Source of the DNA: JBBROS01 sp965260935
GTDB taxonomy: Bacteria; Pseudomonadota; Alphaproteobacteria; Acetobacterales; Acetobacteraceae
Assembly (NCBI GenBank): GCA_965260935.1
Contig: OZ253374.1
Location: 124,001-188,000 of the forward strand
Direction: 5' to 3'
DNA: 64,000 bases
Part shown: positions 16,488 to 24,282 of the stretch, one piece after another
How the letters are laid out: the number at the start of each line of letters is the position of its first letter
How positions within the stretch are numbered: position 1 is the first letter of the stretch
Translations under genes and position numbers: made by a program
Notes under the pieces: generated by a model
The model's input: only the letters and a program-made list of their open reading frames with translations
Told to the model about the DNA's origin: nothing
Databases searched by the model: none

Positions 16488-17296
16488 CCGGGCGCCCCCC
16501 CGGCCCCTCCGCATTAACGGCCTTGGTGCTCGCCGGCAGGCGGCCGGGCCAGGTGGACCCGCTCGCGCGGATGAACGGCGTGCCGAACAAGGCCTTGCTG
16601 CCGGTCGCCGGGCGTCCGATGCTCCTCCACGTGATCGACGCGTTGCGCGCCTGCCCGGGCGTGGGGCGGATCGTGGTCTCGGCGGACCCGGCGGACCGGG
16701 TGCTGGAACAGGCCAACTGCCCGCCCGGGGTAACGGCCCAACTATCCGCAGCGTCGCCCAGCCGAAGCGCCGCGGAGGCGCTGGAAGCGTTCGGCGCGCC
16801 GCTGCTGGTCACCACCGCCGACAACGCGCTGCTGACCCGCCCGATGCTGGAGCACTTCCTGACCGCCGTTCCGCCAAACGCCGACGTCGCCGCGGCCGTC
16901 GCGCGGTCAAACACCGTGCTCGCGTCCATCCCCGGCGTCAAACGGACCTGGCTGCGCTTCCGCGGTGGCGCGTTCAGCGGCTGCAACCTGTTCCTGCTGC
17001 GCACGCCGGAGGCGATGGGAGCCGTCCGCTTCTGGCAACGGCTCGAGCAGCGGCGCAAGCATCCGCTTGCCATGGCCTGGCTGGTTGGCCCGGCGGCCCT
17101 GCTCGGCATCGGGCTGCGGCTCCTGTCGCTGCAAGGGGCTGTTCGCTTGCTCGAACGGCGCTTGGGCCTGCGCCTGAGCGCTGTCGAATTGCCGTTCGCC
17201 GAGGCGGCGGTCGATATCGATAAGCCAGCCGACCTTGCCTTAACGGAAACGATCTTGACCGGCCGCGCCCTGCAACATTCCCAAGCGGAGACCTAG
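16484..17296 (+). CDS. MobA-like NTP transferase
   Basis: The 270-residue product begins with a nucleotidyltransferase signature (ALVLAGRRPG ... NKALLPVAGRPM, residues 13-46) and has a metal-binding aspartate in TTADNALL (about 110). Such enzymes join NMP to a phosphorylated sugar, polyol or cofactor. It starts at TTG overlapping the upstream stop (TTGA) and ends one base before the acyl-AMP ligase ATG, so it is inside the ceramide operon. It may make an activated head-group donor for the glycerophosphotransferase-like enzymes at 20023-22262; this is inference. Confidence 0.75.
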   Translation: MTGRPPGPSALTALVLAGRRPGQVDPLARMNGVPNKALLPVAGRPMLLHVIDALRACPGVGRIVVSADPADRVLEQANCPPGVTAQLSAASPSRSAAEALEAFGAPLLVTTADNALLTRPMLEHFLTAVPPNADVAAAVARSNTVLASIPGVKRTWLRFRGGAFSGCNLFLLRTPEAMGAVRFWQRLEQRRKHPLAMAWLVGPAALLGIGLRLLSLQGAVRLLERRLGLRLSAVELPFAEAAVDIDKPADLALTETILTGRALQHSQAET

Positions 17297-17297
17297 A

Positions 17298-19028
17298 ATG
17301 TCCGGGCCAACGCCCACTCTCAGCGGCTTGCCTCAGCGTAAAGGCGATTTCGACACGCTCACGCAAGCCCTCGATTACGCCGCAAAGGGTGAAACGGGCC
17401 TGAACTTCTACGCCGTCAACGGCGCGCTGGCCGCCTGCCTGCCATACAACGAGCTTCGCGCCGATGCGCTGAGGCTGGCCCGGCGGCTGATCGGGTCCGG
17501 CCTGAAGCGGAACGACCGGCTTGCCATCATCGCCGACACCACGCCGGATTTCGTGCGCCTGTTCTTCGCCAGCCAATATGCCGGGCTGACTCCGGTGCCG
17601 TTGCCGCTGCCGTTCGCCTTCGGCGGCCGCGAAGCCTACTTGGCCCATGTCAGCAGGCTCGCCAAGGCGGCAAAGGCGTCGGCCCTGTTCGCGCCGGAGT
17701 CGCTGGCCGAATGGATACGAAACTTGGGTCCGGCCCTTGGCTTGCGCATCTGTGGCGCCGCGGCGGAGCTTGAAGGAGCGCCCAGTTCCGACGCCGCCCT
17801 GCCGACCCTCTCGCCCGACGACACCGCCTATCTGCAGTTCTCCTCCGGCAGCACCCGCTTTCCGATGGGCGTCGCCGTCCGCCATTCGGCGCTGATGGCC
17901 AACGCCGCGGCGACGCTGACCCACGGCCTGCAGATCCGGCCCAACGACCGCGCGGTATCGTGGCTGCCGCTCTACCACGACATGGGCCTGGTCGGCTTCC
18001 TGCTGACGCCGCTGGCCGGGCAGGCGAGCATCGACCTGCTTGCCACGCGCGACTTCGCCCGGCGTCCGCAGGTCTGGCTGTCATTGATCGCGGCCCGACG
18101 CGCGACGATCTCGTTCAGTCCCAGCTTCGGCTACGACCTCTGCGCCAGGCGACAACGCGCGGACGCGCCCGAGCTCGACCTGTCCTCCTGGCGCATTGCC
18201 GGGATCGGCGGCGACATGATCCGCGCATCGATCCTCCAGGATTTTGCCGACAAGTTCGCGGCCAGCGGATTCTCCGCCTCCGCCTTCCTGCCGAGCTACG
18301 GAATGGCCGAGGCCACGCTCGCCATCAGCTTCGCCCCGCTCGGGCGCGGCATCGAGACCGACCTGGTCGACCTCGACATCCTGGAACGGCGCCGGCGCGC
18401 GGCGGCGCCCAGGCCCGGCGCCGCGCGCACCCGCCAGCTCGTGCTGTGCGGCGGCGTGCTGCCCGGCCACGAGCTCGAAGTCCGCGCCTCGGGCGGCGCG
18501 GTGCTGCAAGACCGGCGGGAAGGCCGCATCTTCGTGCGCGGGCCGAGCCTGATGCAGGGCTACGACGGGCAGCCGAACGAGACGGAAACGACGCTATCGA
18601 AGGACGGGTGGCTGGACACCGGCGACCTTGGCTATTGGCTGGATGGTTCCCTGGTCGTCACCGGGCGGGCAAAGGACCTCATCATCATCAACGGCCGCAA
18701 CATCTGGCCGCAGGACGTGGAATGGACGGTGGAGCTCGCCGTCCCGGGGGTGCGCAGCGGCAACGTCGCCGCCTTCTCCATCGAGGAAAGCGGGCGCGAG
18801 GTGCTGGTGGTGGCCGTTGACCCGAAAGGCGTGCGCGGGCCGTTGTCCGTTGGCAAGCTGGCGACCGACATCAACGAAGCGGTGCGGGTGCAGCACGGCC
18901 TGGAAGGACGCGTGATCCTGGTGCCGCCGAGCGGCCTGCCGTACACGTCGTCGGGCAAGCTGAGCCGGGTCCGGGCCAGGCAGCGCTACCTGGCCGGACG
19001 GTTGGCGGCGCCCGCAGCGCCGATGTGA
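17298..19028 (+). CDS. Fatty acyl-AMP ligase / acyl-ACP synthetase
   Basis: An ANL-superfamily enzyme of 576 residues: P-loop QFSSGSTRFPMG (from about 180), LPLYHDMGLVG, PSYGMAEATL, DTGDLGYW, GRAKDLIIINGRN and the C-terminal lysine in TSSGKLSR (about 554). The layout fits fatty acyl-AMP ligases that load a free fatty acid onto an acyl carrier protein, as opposed to CoA. The Caulobacter sphingolipid locus has the same function. It should charge the carrier protein at 7616. ATG at 17298 follows the preceding stop by one base; the next gene overlaps its stop. Confidence 0.85.
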   Translation: MSGPTPTLSGLPQRKGDFDTLTQALDYAAKGETGLNFYAVNGALAACLPYNELRADALRLARRLIGSGLKRNDRLAIIADTTPDFVRLFFASQYAGLTPVPLPLPFAFGGREAYLAHVSRLAKAAKASALFAPESLAEWIRNLGPALGLRICGAAAELEGAPSSDAALPTLSPDDTAYLQFSSGSTRFPMGVAVRHSALMANAAATLTHGLQIRPNDRAVSWLPLYHDMGLVGFLLTPLAGQASIDLLATRDFARRPQVWLSLIAARRATISFSPSFGYDLCARRQRADAPELDLSSWRIAGIGGDMIRASILQDFADKFAASGFSASAFLPSYGMAEATLAISFAPLGRGIETDLVDLDILERRRRAAAPRPGAARTRQLVLCGGVLPGHELEVRASGGAVLQDRREGRIFVRGPSLMQGYDGQPNETETTLSKDGWLDTGDLGYWLDGSLVVTGRAKDLIIINGRNIWPQDVEWTVELAVPGVRSGNVAAFSIEESGREVLVVAVDPKGVRGPLSVGKLATDINEAVRVQHGLEGRVILVPPSGLPYTSSGKLSRVRARQRYLAGRLAAPAAPM

Positions 19029-19963
19029 TCCGGCCGGTCGCCGCGGTCACGGGCGGCACGGGGTTCCTCGGGCGCTACGCCGTCGCGGCGCTGGCCGGCG
19101 CGGGGTGGCGCGTCCGGCTGCTGGTCCGCCGCGATCCGCTGCACCCATTGCTGGCTGAAACCCCGGTCGAGCTGGTCCTCGGCTCGCTGAACAACGAGGA
19201 GGCCCTGTCCCGGCTCGTGACCGGGGCCGGAACGGTGGTTCACCTCGCGGGGTTGGTCAAGGCGAGGAACCGCGGCGCGTTCCTGGCAGTCAACCGGGAC
19301 GGCGCGGGCCGGCTCGCGGCCGCGGTGATGCGGCACGCCCCCGCCGCGCGTTTCGTGCTCGTCTCTTCGCAGGCGGCCCGGGCGCCGGGCGTTTCGCACT
19401 ATGCCGAAAGCAAGCATGCCGGAGAGGCCGCGGTCGCCGCGGAGATGGGCGGCGCCGATTGGGTCGCGGTCCGGCCCTGCGTCGTTTATGGCCCGTGGGA
19501 CCGCGAAGGATTGGCCCTGTTGCGGATGGCGCAGCGATGGGTGGCCCCGGGCATCACGGCGCCGGAACCGCGCATTGCCATGGTCCACGCCCGCGATGCG
19601 GCGGCCGCCATCGCTGCGTTGAGCCAGGGCGGCCCGCGCGGCTCCGCGATCGAGGTCACCGATGCGCGCACCGACGGCTACGCCTGGAGCGAGCTCATGC
19701 GGCTGGCGGGGACCGCGCTGGGAAGGAACCCGCGGCTCGCGCCGGTGCCGGACACGCTGATCCGCGCCGCGGGCGTCGCCAGCGACGCGTGGGCCGCGGT
19801 CCGGGGCCGCCCCGCCATCTTCGGCCGCGGCAAGGCCCGCGAGATCCTGCACCGCGACTGGTCGTCCAGTCCGGCATTGCAGCCGCCGCGGACTCTATGG
19901 TCGCCCAGGATCGGGCTGGTCGCAGGGCTGGAGGAGACCGTGGCTTGGTGGCGAGGAGGCTAA
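19025..19963 (+). CDS. NAD-dependent epimerase/reductase, candidate 3-ketoceramide reductase (CerR-like)
   Basis: An extended short-chain dehydrogenase of 312 residues with the dinucleotide motif TGGTGFLG (9-16) and the catalytic pair Tyr126-x3-Lys130 in HYAESKHAG. It begins at GTG overlapping the acyl-AMP ligase stop (GTGA). In Caulobacter an enzyme of this family reduces the 3-keto group, and position in the operon argues for the same reaction here. It could act before or after N-acylation; recent work favours after. Sugar-nucleotide epimerase activity is the alternative. Confidence 0.78.
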   Translation: MIRPVAAVTGGTGFLGRYAVAALAGAGWRVRLLVRRDPLHPLLAETPVELVLGSLNNEEALSRLVTGAGTVVHLAGLVKARNRGAFLAVNRDGAGRLAAAVMRHAPAARFVLVSSQAARAPGVSHYAESKHAGEAAVAAEMGGADWVAVRPCVVYGPWDREGLALLRMAQRWVAPGITAPEPRIAMVHARDAAAAIAALSQGGPRGSAIEVTDARTDGYAWSELMRLAGTALGRNPRLAPVPDTLIRAAGVASDAWAAVRGRPAIFGRGKAREILHRDWSSSPALQPPRTLWSPRIGLVAGLEETVAWWRGG

Positions 19964-19972
19964 GGGCTTGTC

Positions 19973-20027
19973 AAGGCAGGGAGCTTTGCCGGCGTGCCGA
20001 CGCAGTTACTGCCGGCGCTGCCCTAAG
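19973..20027 (+). repeat. Dispersed palindromic repeat, copy B
   Basis: It carries the shared core GAGCTTTGCCGGCGTGCCG followed by TACTGCCGGCGCTGCCCTAAG. It lies between the convergent ends of the reductase and the first glycerophosphotransferase-like gene and overlaps the latter's stop codon. It resembles copy C most closely. Confidence 0.55.
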
Positions 20028-21153
20028 ATTGTAAGAAGCGAAGGATAGCCTCCGCCGCCCGGCGAGAAGCCGGAAGGTCGGAACAACTGAAGGTTTCGTC
20101 CCGTGCCCGGAGTTGCTGCTGCAAGAAGGCGTCCGGGCTGGCCACGGCCCGGGCAAGGGCGTCCGGCAAGTCGGCCAAGCCGTCGATCACCTCGCCCAGC
20201 GTCCAATGCTGGAAATCCGGATTGCCTTGCCATCTGAGCCGGCCCGGGTTGAGGAAAATGCACGGGCGCGGGTGCATGATCCATTCATAGACTTGGCTGC
20301 TCGCGTCGCCGAGGTAGATGTCGGCGCCGCGCGTGTATGTCATGTCGGTGGAGGCCTCGCTGCCGAGGTCGATGCGGATGTGCGCCAGGCCGCGCGCCCG
20401 TTCCGGCACGCGGGGCCGGACCCGGACGCGGGCGTGCTCGACGGAGGCGTGGATGCGGCGCTTGAACAGCATGACATGCGGGGCGAACACTAGGTTGAAC
20501 CGGGTCTGGCCGGCGAACCAATCGAGGATGCCGGCGCCGAGCGCGTAATACGACGAGAGGCGCGGGTCGAAATGCGGATTGTAAAGCACGGTGGGGCGCG
20601 CATTGCCGAACAAGCGCGGCGCGCGGGCCAGGTCGACCGTGTCGAATTTGGGATAGCCGACGATGGCGTGAGTGCCGGCGCCGATGAGATGCCGCGCCAG
20701 CATCCGGTCACGCACCTTGCGCCCGGAAAGCAGGACGAGGTCGAACGCGCGGACCACCTTGCGGAACCCGACGGCGCGGTCGCCAGCCCCGTGCGGCAGG
20801 TAGATCAGCTTGACGCCGGACAGGCCGAAATGGGTCTTCAGCAGCGCCGACGTGGTCTCGGCCACCACGAGCGCGTCGAAGCCAGCGAAAACGCGGCGGT
20901 TTTGCCACAGCACGGCCAGGCGGCGGAACGGAAGAACGTGCCGCGCCGCCCTGTCGATAACGCGTGCAGGCCAACCAACGTCGAGCCGAACGATGCGGCC
21001 ACCGGGAACGAGGCGCTTGACCCGCGCCTCCTGCTCGGGGGTGGAGACCAGGGCGGCGACATCCTGCCCGGCCTCGGCCAGCGCCGCCATCACCGGCGCG
21101 ATGTGCGCGACCTGGTGCAAGGCGTCATGGTTGAAAATGAAGCCGATCCTCAC
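20023..21153 (-). CDS. CDP-glycerol glycerophosphotransferase-like enzyme, paralogue 1
   Basis: The 376-residue protein has the C-terminal GDASSQVYEW element of the CDP-glycerol:glycerophosphate transferase/TagB-TagF family and an internal LIYLPHGAGDR, both also present in its neighbour. It begins at GTG overlapping the stop of paralogue 2 (GTGA). The family transfers glycerol phosphate from CDP-glycerol to a lipid or polymer at the cytoplasmic face. Next to the ceramide operon it could add phosphoglycerol to a ceramide, but a capsule or teichoic-acid-like polymer cannot be excluded. Confidence 0.72.
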   Translation of the reverse strand: MRIGFIFNHDALHQVAHIAPVMAALAEAGQDVAALVSTPEQEARVKRLVPGGRIVRLDVGWPARVIDRAARHVLPFRRLAVLWQNRRVFAGFDALVVAETTSALLKTHFGLSGVKLIYLPHGAGDRAVGFRKVVRAFDLVLLSGRKVRDRMLARHLIGAGTHAIVGYPKFDTVDLARAPRLFGNARPTVLYNPHFDPRLSSYYALGAGILDWFAGQTRFNLVFAPHVMLFKRRIHASVEHARVRVRPRVPERARGLAHIRIDLGSEASTDMTYTRGADIYLGDASSQVYEWIMHPRPCIFLNPGRLRWQGNPDFQHWTLGEVIDGLADLPDALARAVASPDAFLQQQLRARDETFSCSDLPASRRAAEAILRFLQS

Positions 21154-22262
21154 CGGCAAAGGAACCCGGCGATCGCCTCGGCCGCGCGCGTCGCCGCCCC
21201 GAGCGTCCGGTCGCCCAACGAGGCTTGCGCAAGCTCCTCCTGCCGCGGCTTGTAATAAGCGTGGCGCGCCCCGGCGTTGCGGATGGCGTCCATGAGCTGG
21301 CGCGGGTCGTCGATCACGTCGCCCAAGTGCCAATGGGCGTAGCTCGGATCGCCGCGCCAATCCGCGCCGTGGGCGTTGAGGAAGACGCAGGGCCGGGGCT
21401 CGGCCAGGAACTCATAAACCTGGCTGCTGGCATCGCCCACGTAAATGTCTGCCGCGGCCGTGTACGTCATGTCCAGCAAGCGGTCGGAGCCGGTGTCGAT
21501 CAGCACCGTGCCGCCGCCGCGGGCCTCCCAGCGGTCCCGCACCCGCTGGCTCCGGCGGCGGAACATCTTGATGTGCGGGGCAACGAGCAGGTTGAACTCG
21601 TCCTGCCGCGAGAACGCCTGGAGCATCGGCTCGATGAAACGCGGCCAGGAGGACAGGTCCGGCGCTTTGTGCGGGTTGTAAAACACGATCGGGCGGCGGC
21701 GTGCGAACAGCGGCCCGGCCTGCTGCCGCATCCTCTCGCCCGTTTCAAGCTTCACGGACCCGGTCAGCGCGTAATGGCCAGGACGGATCAGGCCCTCCCG
21801 CAGCATCCGGTCGCGGGTCTTGACGCCGGCGACGAGCACGTAGTCGAAGGCGGCGATGCGCGGGATGAAGCCCCGGGCGCGGTCGCCGAAGCCGTGCGGG
21901 CTATAGATCAGCTTGGGCGACCGGACGCCGAACCGGCGCAGCGAGGCGACGCTGTTCTCAACCGCGAAGATCGCGTCGTAACGGCCAAGGTCGGCGGCGT
22001 TGTCACGCAGCGCCATGTCCTTGAACATGCCCAGGATGCGGACCTTCTGCATCGCCCTCGTAGGCGCCGACCGCCGCAACGGCAGGCAAGGCGGGTTCGG
22101 CGCGTCATAAGCGGCGGCGATGCGCGCCAGGTGCCTCGGCGTTTCCGGGTCGTTGGTGTAGCTCGTCACGCGGAAGCCGGGGCGCTTGGCCAATTCCAAC
22201 CCGATCGCGGCCCCATGGTAGCACTGGTAGGCTTCGGCGATGTAAAGGAAGGCGATGTTCAT
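21150..22262 (-). CDS. CDP-glycerol glycerophosphotransferase-like enzyme, paralogue 2
   Basis: The 370-residue paralogue of the following gene shares LIYSPHGFGDR, YNPHKAPDLSSW, LVAPHIKMFRRR and GDASSQVYEF. The start is the ATG at 22262 (MNIAFLYIAEAYQ), with only a weak ribosome binding site. The two genes are translationally coupled and most likely add successive glycerophosphate-type units. The gene is divergent from a flippase, with a 45-bp gap. Donor and acceptor cannot be read from the sequence. Confidence 0.72.
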   Translation of the reverse strand: MNIAFLYIAEAYQCYHGAAIGLELAKRPGFRVTSYTNDPETPRHLARIAAAYDAPNPPCLPLRRSAPTRAMQKVRILGMFKDMALRDNAADLGRYDAIFAVENSVASLRRFGVRSPKLIYSPHGFGDRARGFIPRIAAFDYVLVAGVKTRDRMLREGLIRPGHYALTGSVKLETGERMRQQAGPLFARRRPIVFYNPHKAPDLSSWPRFIEPMLQAFSRQDEFNLLVAPHIKMFRRRSQRVRDRWEARGGGTVLIDTGSDRLLDMTYTAAADIYVGDASSQVYEFLAEPRPCVFLNAHGADWRGDPSYAHWHLGDVIDDPRQLMDAIRNAGARHAYYKPRQEELAQASLGDRTLGAATRAAEAIAGFLCR

Positions 22263-22307
22263 GCTGCGTCCAGCCTGTAGGCCATCGGCGCAGGGCGGGG
22301 AACCGGG

Positions 22308-23615
22308 TTGAGCGCCGGGCCATGGCGGGCAAGCTCGTCCGCGCGGGTGTTCCGCAACATCGGCTGGCTGCTGGCCGGCAAGGGCGTCGGCGCGGCGCTC
22401 AGCCTGGTTTACCTGGGTCTCGCGGCCCGCACGCTCGGGGCCGAGCGGTTCGGCCAGTTCAGCCTGATCTTCGGAACGGCGCAGGCCGTCGCCACGCTCG
22501 TGAGCTTCCAAACCTGGCAGATCGTGGTGCGTTTCGGCATGTCGCACCTGCACGAAGGGCGGCATGACGCGCTGGCCCGGCTGACCGGCTTCTGCGCCGG
22601 GCTTGATGCGCTGAGCGCGCTGGCCGGCTGCTCCATCGTCCTGACCGGCGCAGCGCTGTTCGGCTCATGGCTGGCCTGGCCCGGGAACCTGTCGCTCGCC
22701 GGGCTTGCCTTCTGCCTGGTCGCGCTGCTGTCGGTGCGCTCGACGCCGGTTGGCGTCCTGCGCCTGCACGACCGGTTCGACATCGGGGCTGCGGCGGACG
22801 CGACGACCCCGGTCATGCGCTTCGCCGGGGCGATTGCCGTGGTCGCGGCCGGCGCGTCGGTTTCGGGCTTCCTGCTGGCTTGGGCCTTGGCTGAGATCGT
22901 GACGGCCGCCGTCTACTGGACATGCGCCGGGCGGGTGGCGCCGGGAGTCTTGGCCTTGCCCCGGCCGCGAACATTTCGCGCGGCGGCGTCGGAGAACCCC
23001 GGCCTATGGCGGCTGAGCTGGCTGACCAACCTCAACGACACCCTGGAAACAGGAGGCAAGCAGATGGTCGTGCTGCTGGTCGGCCTCGTGGCGGGCGCGG
23101 CGGGCGCCGGGCAGTATCGGCTGGCGGCGCAGTTAAGCCAGGCGCTGGCCCGCATTTCGGAGATGGTCTCCCGGGCTGTTCTGGCCGAACTGTCGCGCGC
23201 GAACGCAAGAAGCGGCGATGATTTCGGCCGGCTGTTGCGCCAGGCGACCTGGATCACGCTGCTGGCCAGCGTCGTTGTCGTGGGCATCTTGGCGCTGGCC
23301 GGCCGCCCGCTGCTGTCGCTGATCGCCGGGCCGGGCTACAACGAAAGCTACCCGCTGCTGCTGCTGCTGGGCCTCGGGGCGGCGCTCGACTTGGCCGGGG
23401 CGGGCTTCGAGCCCGCCTTGATCGCGAGGGGCTTCCCCGGCAAAGCGTTCTGGGCCAGGCTGTCCGGGCTGGTTTGCCTGGCGCTCGCCCTTGCCTGTCT
23501 GCTGCCCTGGTTCGGCGCGAAAGGGGCCGGTGCAGCCGTGCTCTTGTCCTCGTGCGCCTCGTTGCTGCTGTTCGGCCTCATGGCGTTCCGCCTGACGGGC
23601 CAGGGCCGAAGCTGA
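22308..23615 (+). CDS. Polysaccharide-type lipid flippase (Wzx/MATE-like)
   Basis: A polytopic membrane protein of about 435 residues with roughly 12-14 helices and the N-terminal FRNIGWLLAGKGVGAALSL typical of O-antigen and exopolysaccharide flippases. The frame opens at TTG (22308); GTG at 22347 is an equally plausible start and would give 422 residues. It is divergent from the glycerophosphotransferase-like pair, so it may flip a glycerophosphate-modified lipid to the periplasmic face. Which lipid is unknown. Confidence 0.75.
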   Translation: MSAGPWRASSSARVFRNIGWLLAGKGVGAALSLVYLGLAARTLGAERFGQFSLIFGTAQAVATLVSFQTWQIVVRFGMSHLHEGRHDALARLTGFCAGLDALSALAGCSIVLTGAALFGSWLAWPGNLSLAGLAFCLVALLSVRSTPVGVLRLHDRFDIGAAADATTPVMRFAGAIAVVAAGASVSGFLLAWALAEIVTAAVYWTCAGRVAPGVLALPRPRTFRAAASENPGLWRLSWLTNLNDTLETGGKQMVVLLVGLVAGAAGAGQYRLAAQLSQALARISEMVSRAVLAELSRANARSGDDFGRLLRQATWITLLASVVVVGILALAGRPLLSLIAGPGYNESYPLLLLLGLGAALDLAGAGFEPALIARGFPGKAFWARLSGLVCLALALACLLPWFGAKGAGAAVLLSSCASLLLFGLMAFRLTGQGRS

Positions 23616-23691
23616 CCCTGGCCGCCCAAACAGTCCGACTGGCACAAGGGCAGCATCGGCGACGAGCGCAACGCTTCGGAAATCCGCCCCG

Positions 23692-24282
23692 TTACGCTCG
23701 GAACTCGCGCGACGCCTCGTTCAGCAAGCCCCAGACATAGGCGGCAAAGGAACGCCACACTTCGACGCGGAAGGCTTCGGGCGCGGTCCGCCACAGCACG
23801 ATCTCGGACTTGCCCAGCACCGTGCGGGTACACATGCCGACCGGGAACGCCTCCGTGTCGAGGTCAAGCGGGCAGCCGGCGTTCAACGCCGCGGCGGCGT
23901 TCCCGCCCGAAACCTCGATGCCGGTTTGGCGCTGCGACACGTCCACCAGCGAGTGCGCCTGCCCCTCCATCGCCCGTTCAAGCGCCGCCGCCAGCGCCAC
24001 GCTATCGGCCTGGGGCGTCAACAGCAGCCACTCGTCCGGTCCGAGCCACAACGCGGCCCGGCCCCCGTCCGCATTGGCGGCCCGGCACGCGTCCCGCGGC
24101 ATGGCGGCGCCGAACGCCCCGCCGGCCGCCTCGATCGCCTCCGTCCGTCCACGCAGCACGAAGCGCGCGGCCGGCGGCAAGGCGGTAAGGCGGACGCCCC
24201 TGCCCGGCGCGGAAACGTCGAGCGGCCCGCGAGCAACGGCGTCTAGCGGCCCACGGGTCGCGGCAGACAAGTCAAGCGGCAT
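23692..24282 (-). CDS. soxG: Sarcosine oxidase gamma subunit
   Basis: The 196-residue product resembles a shortened T-protein (GcvT) fold: WLGPDEWLLLTP, SLVDVSQRQTGIEVSG and CPLDLDTEAFPVG are family hallmarks. It is the last gene of glyA-soxBDAG. Its ATG at 24282 lies inside the end of soxA (11-nt overlap) with AAGGAG 10 nt upstream. The subunit stabilises the heterotetramer; it does not bind a redox cofactor in known enzymes. Confidence 0.9.
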   Translation of the reverse strand: MPLDLSAATRGPLDAVARGPLDVSAPGRGVRLTALPPAARFVLRGRTEAIEAAGGAFGAAMPRDACRAANADGGRAALWLGPDEWLLLTPQADSVALAAALERAMEGQAHSLVDVSQRQTGIEVSGGNAAAALNAGCPLDLDTEAFPVGMCTRTVLGKSEIVLWRTAPEAFRVEVWRSFAAYVWGLLNEASREFRA

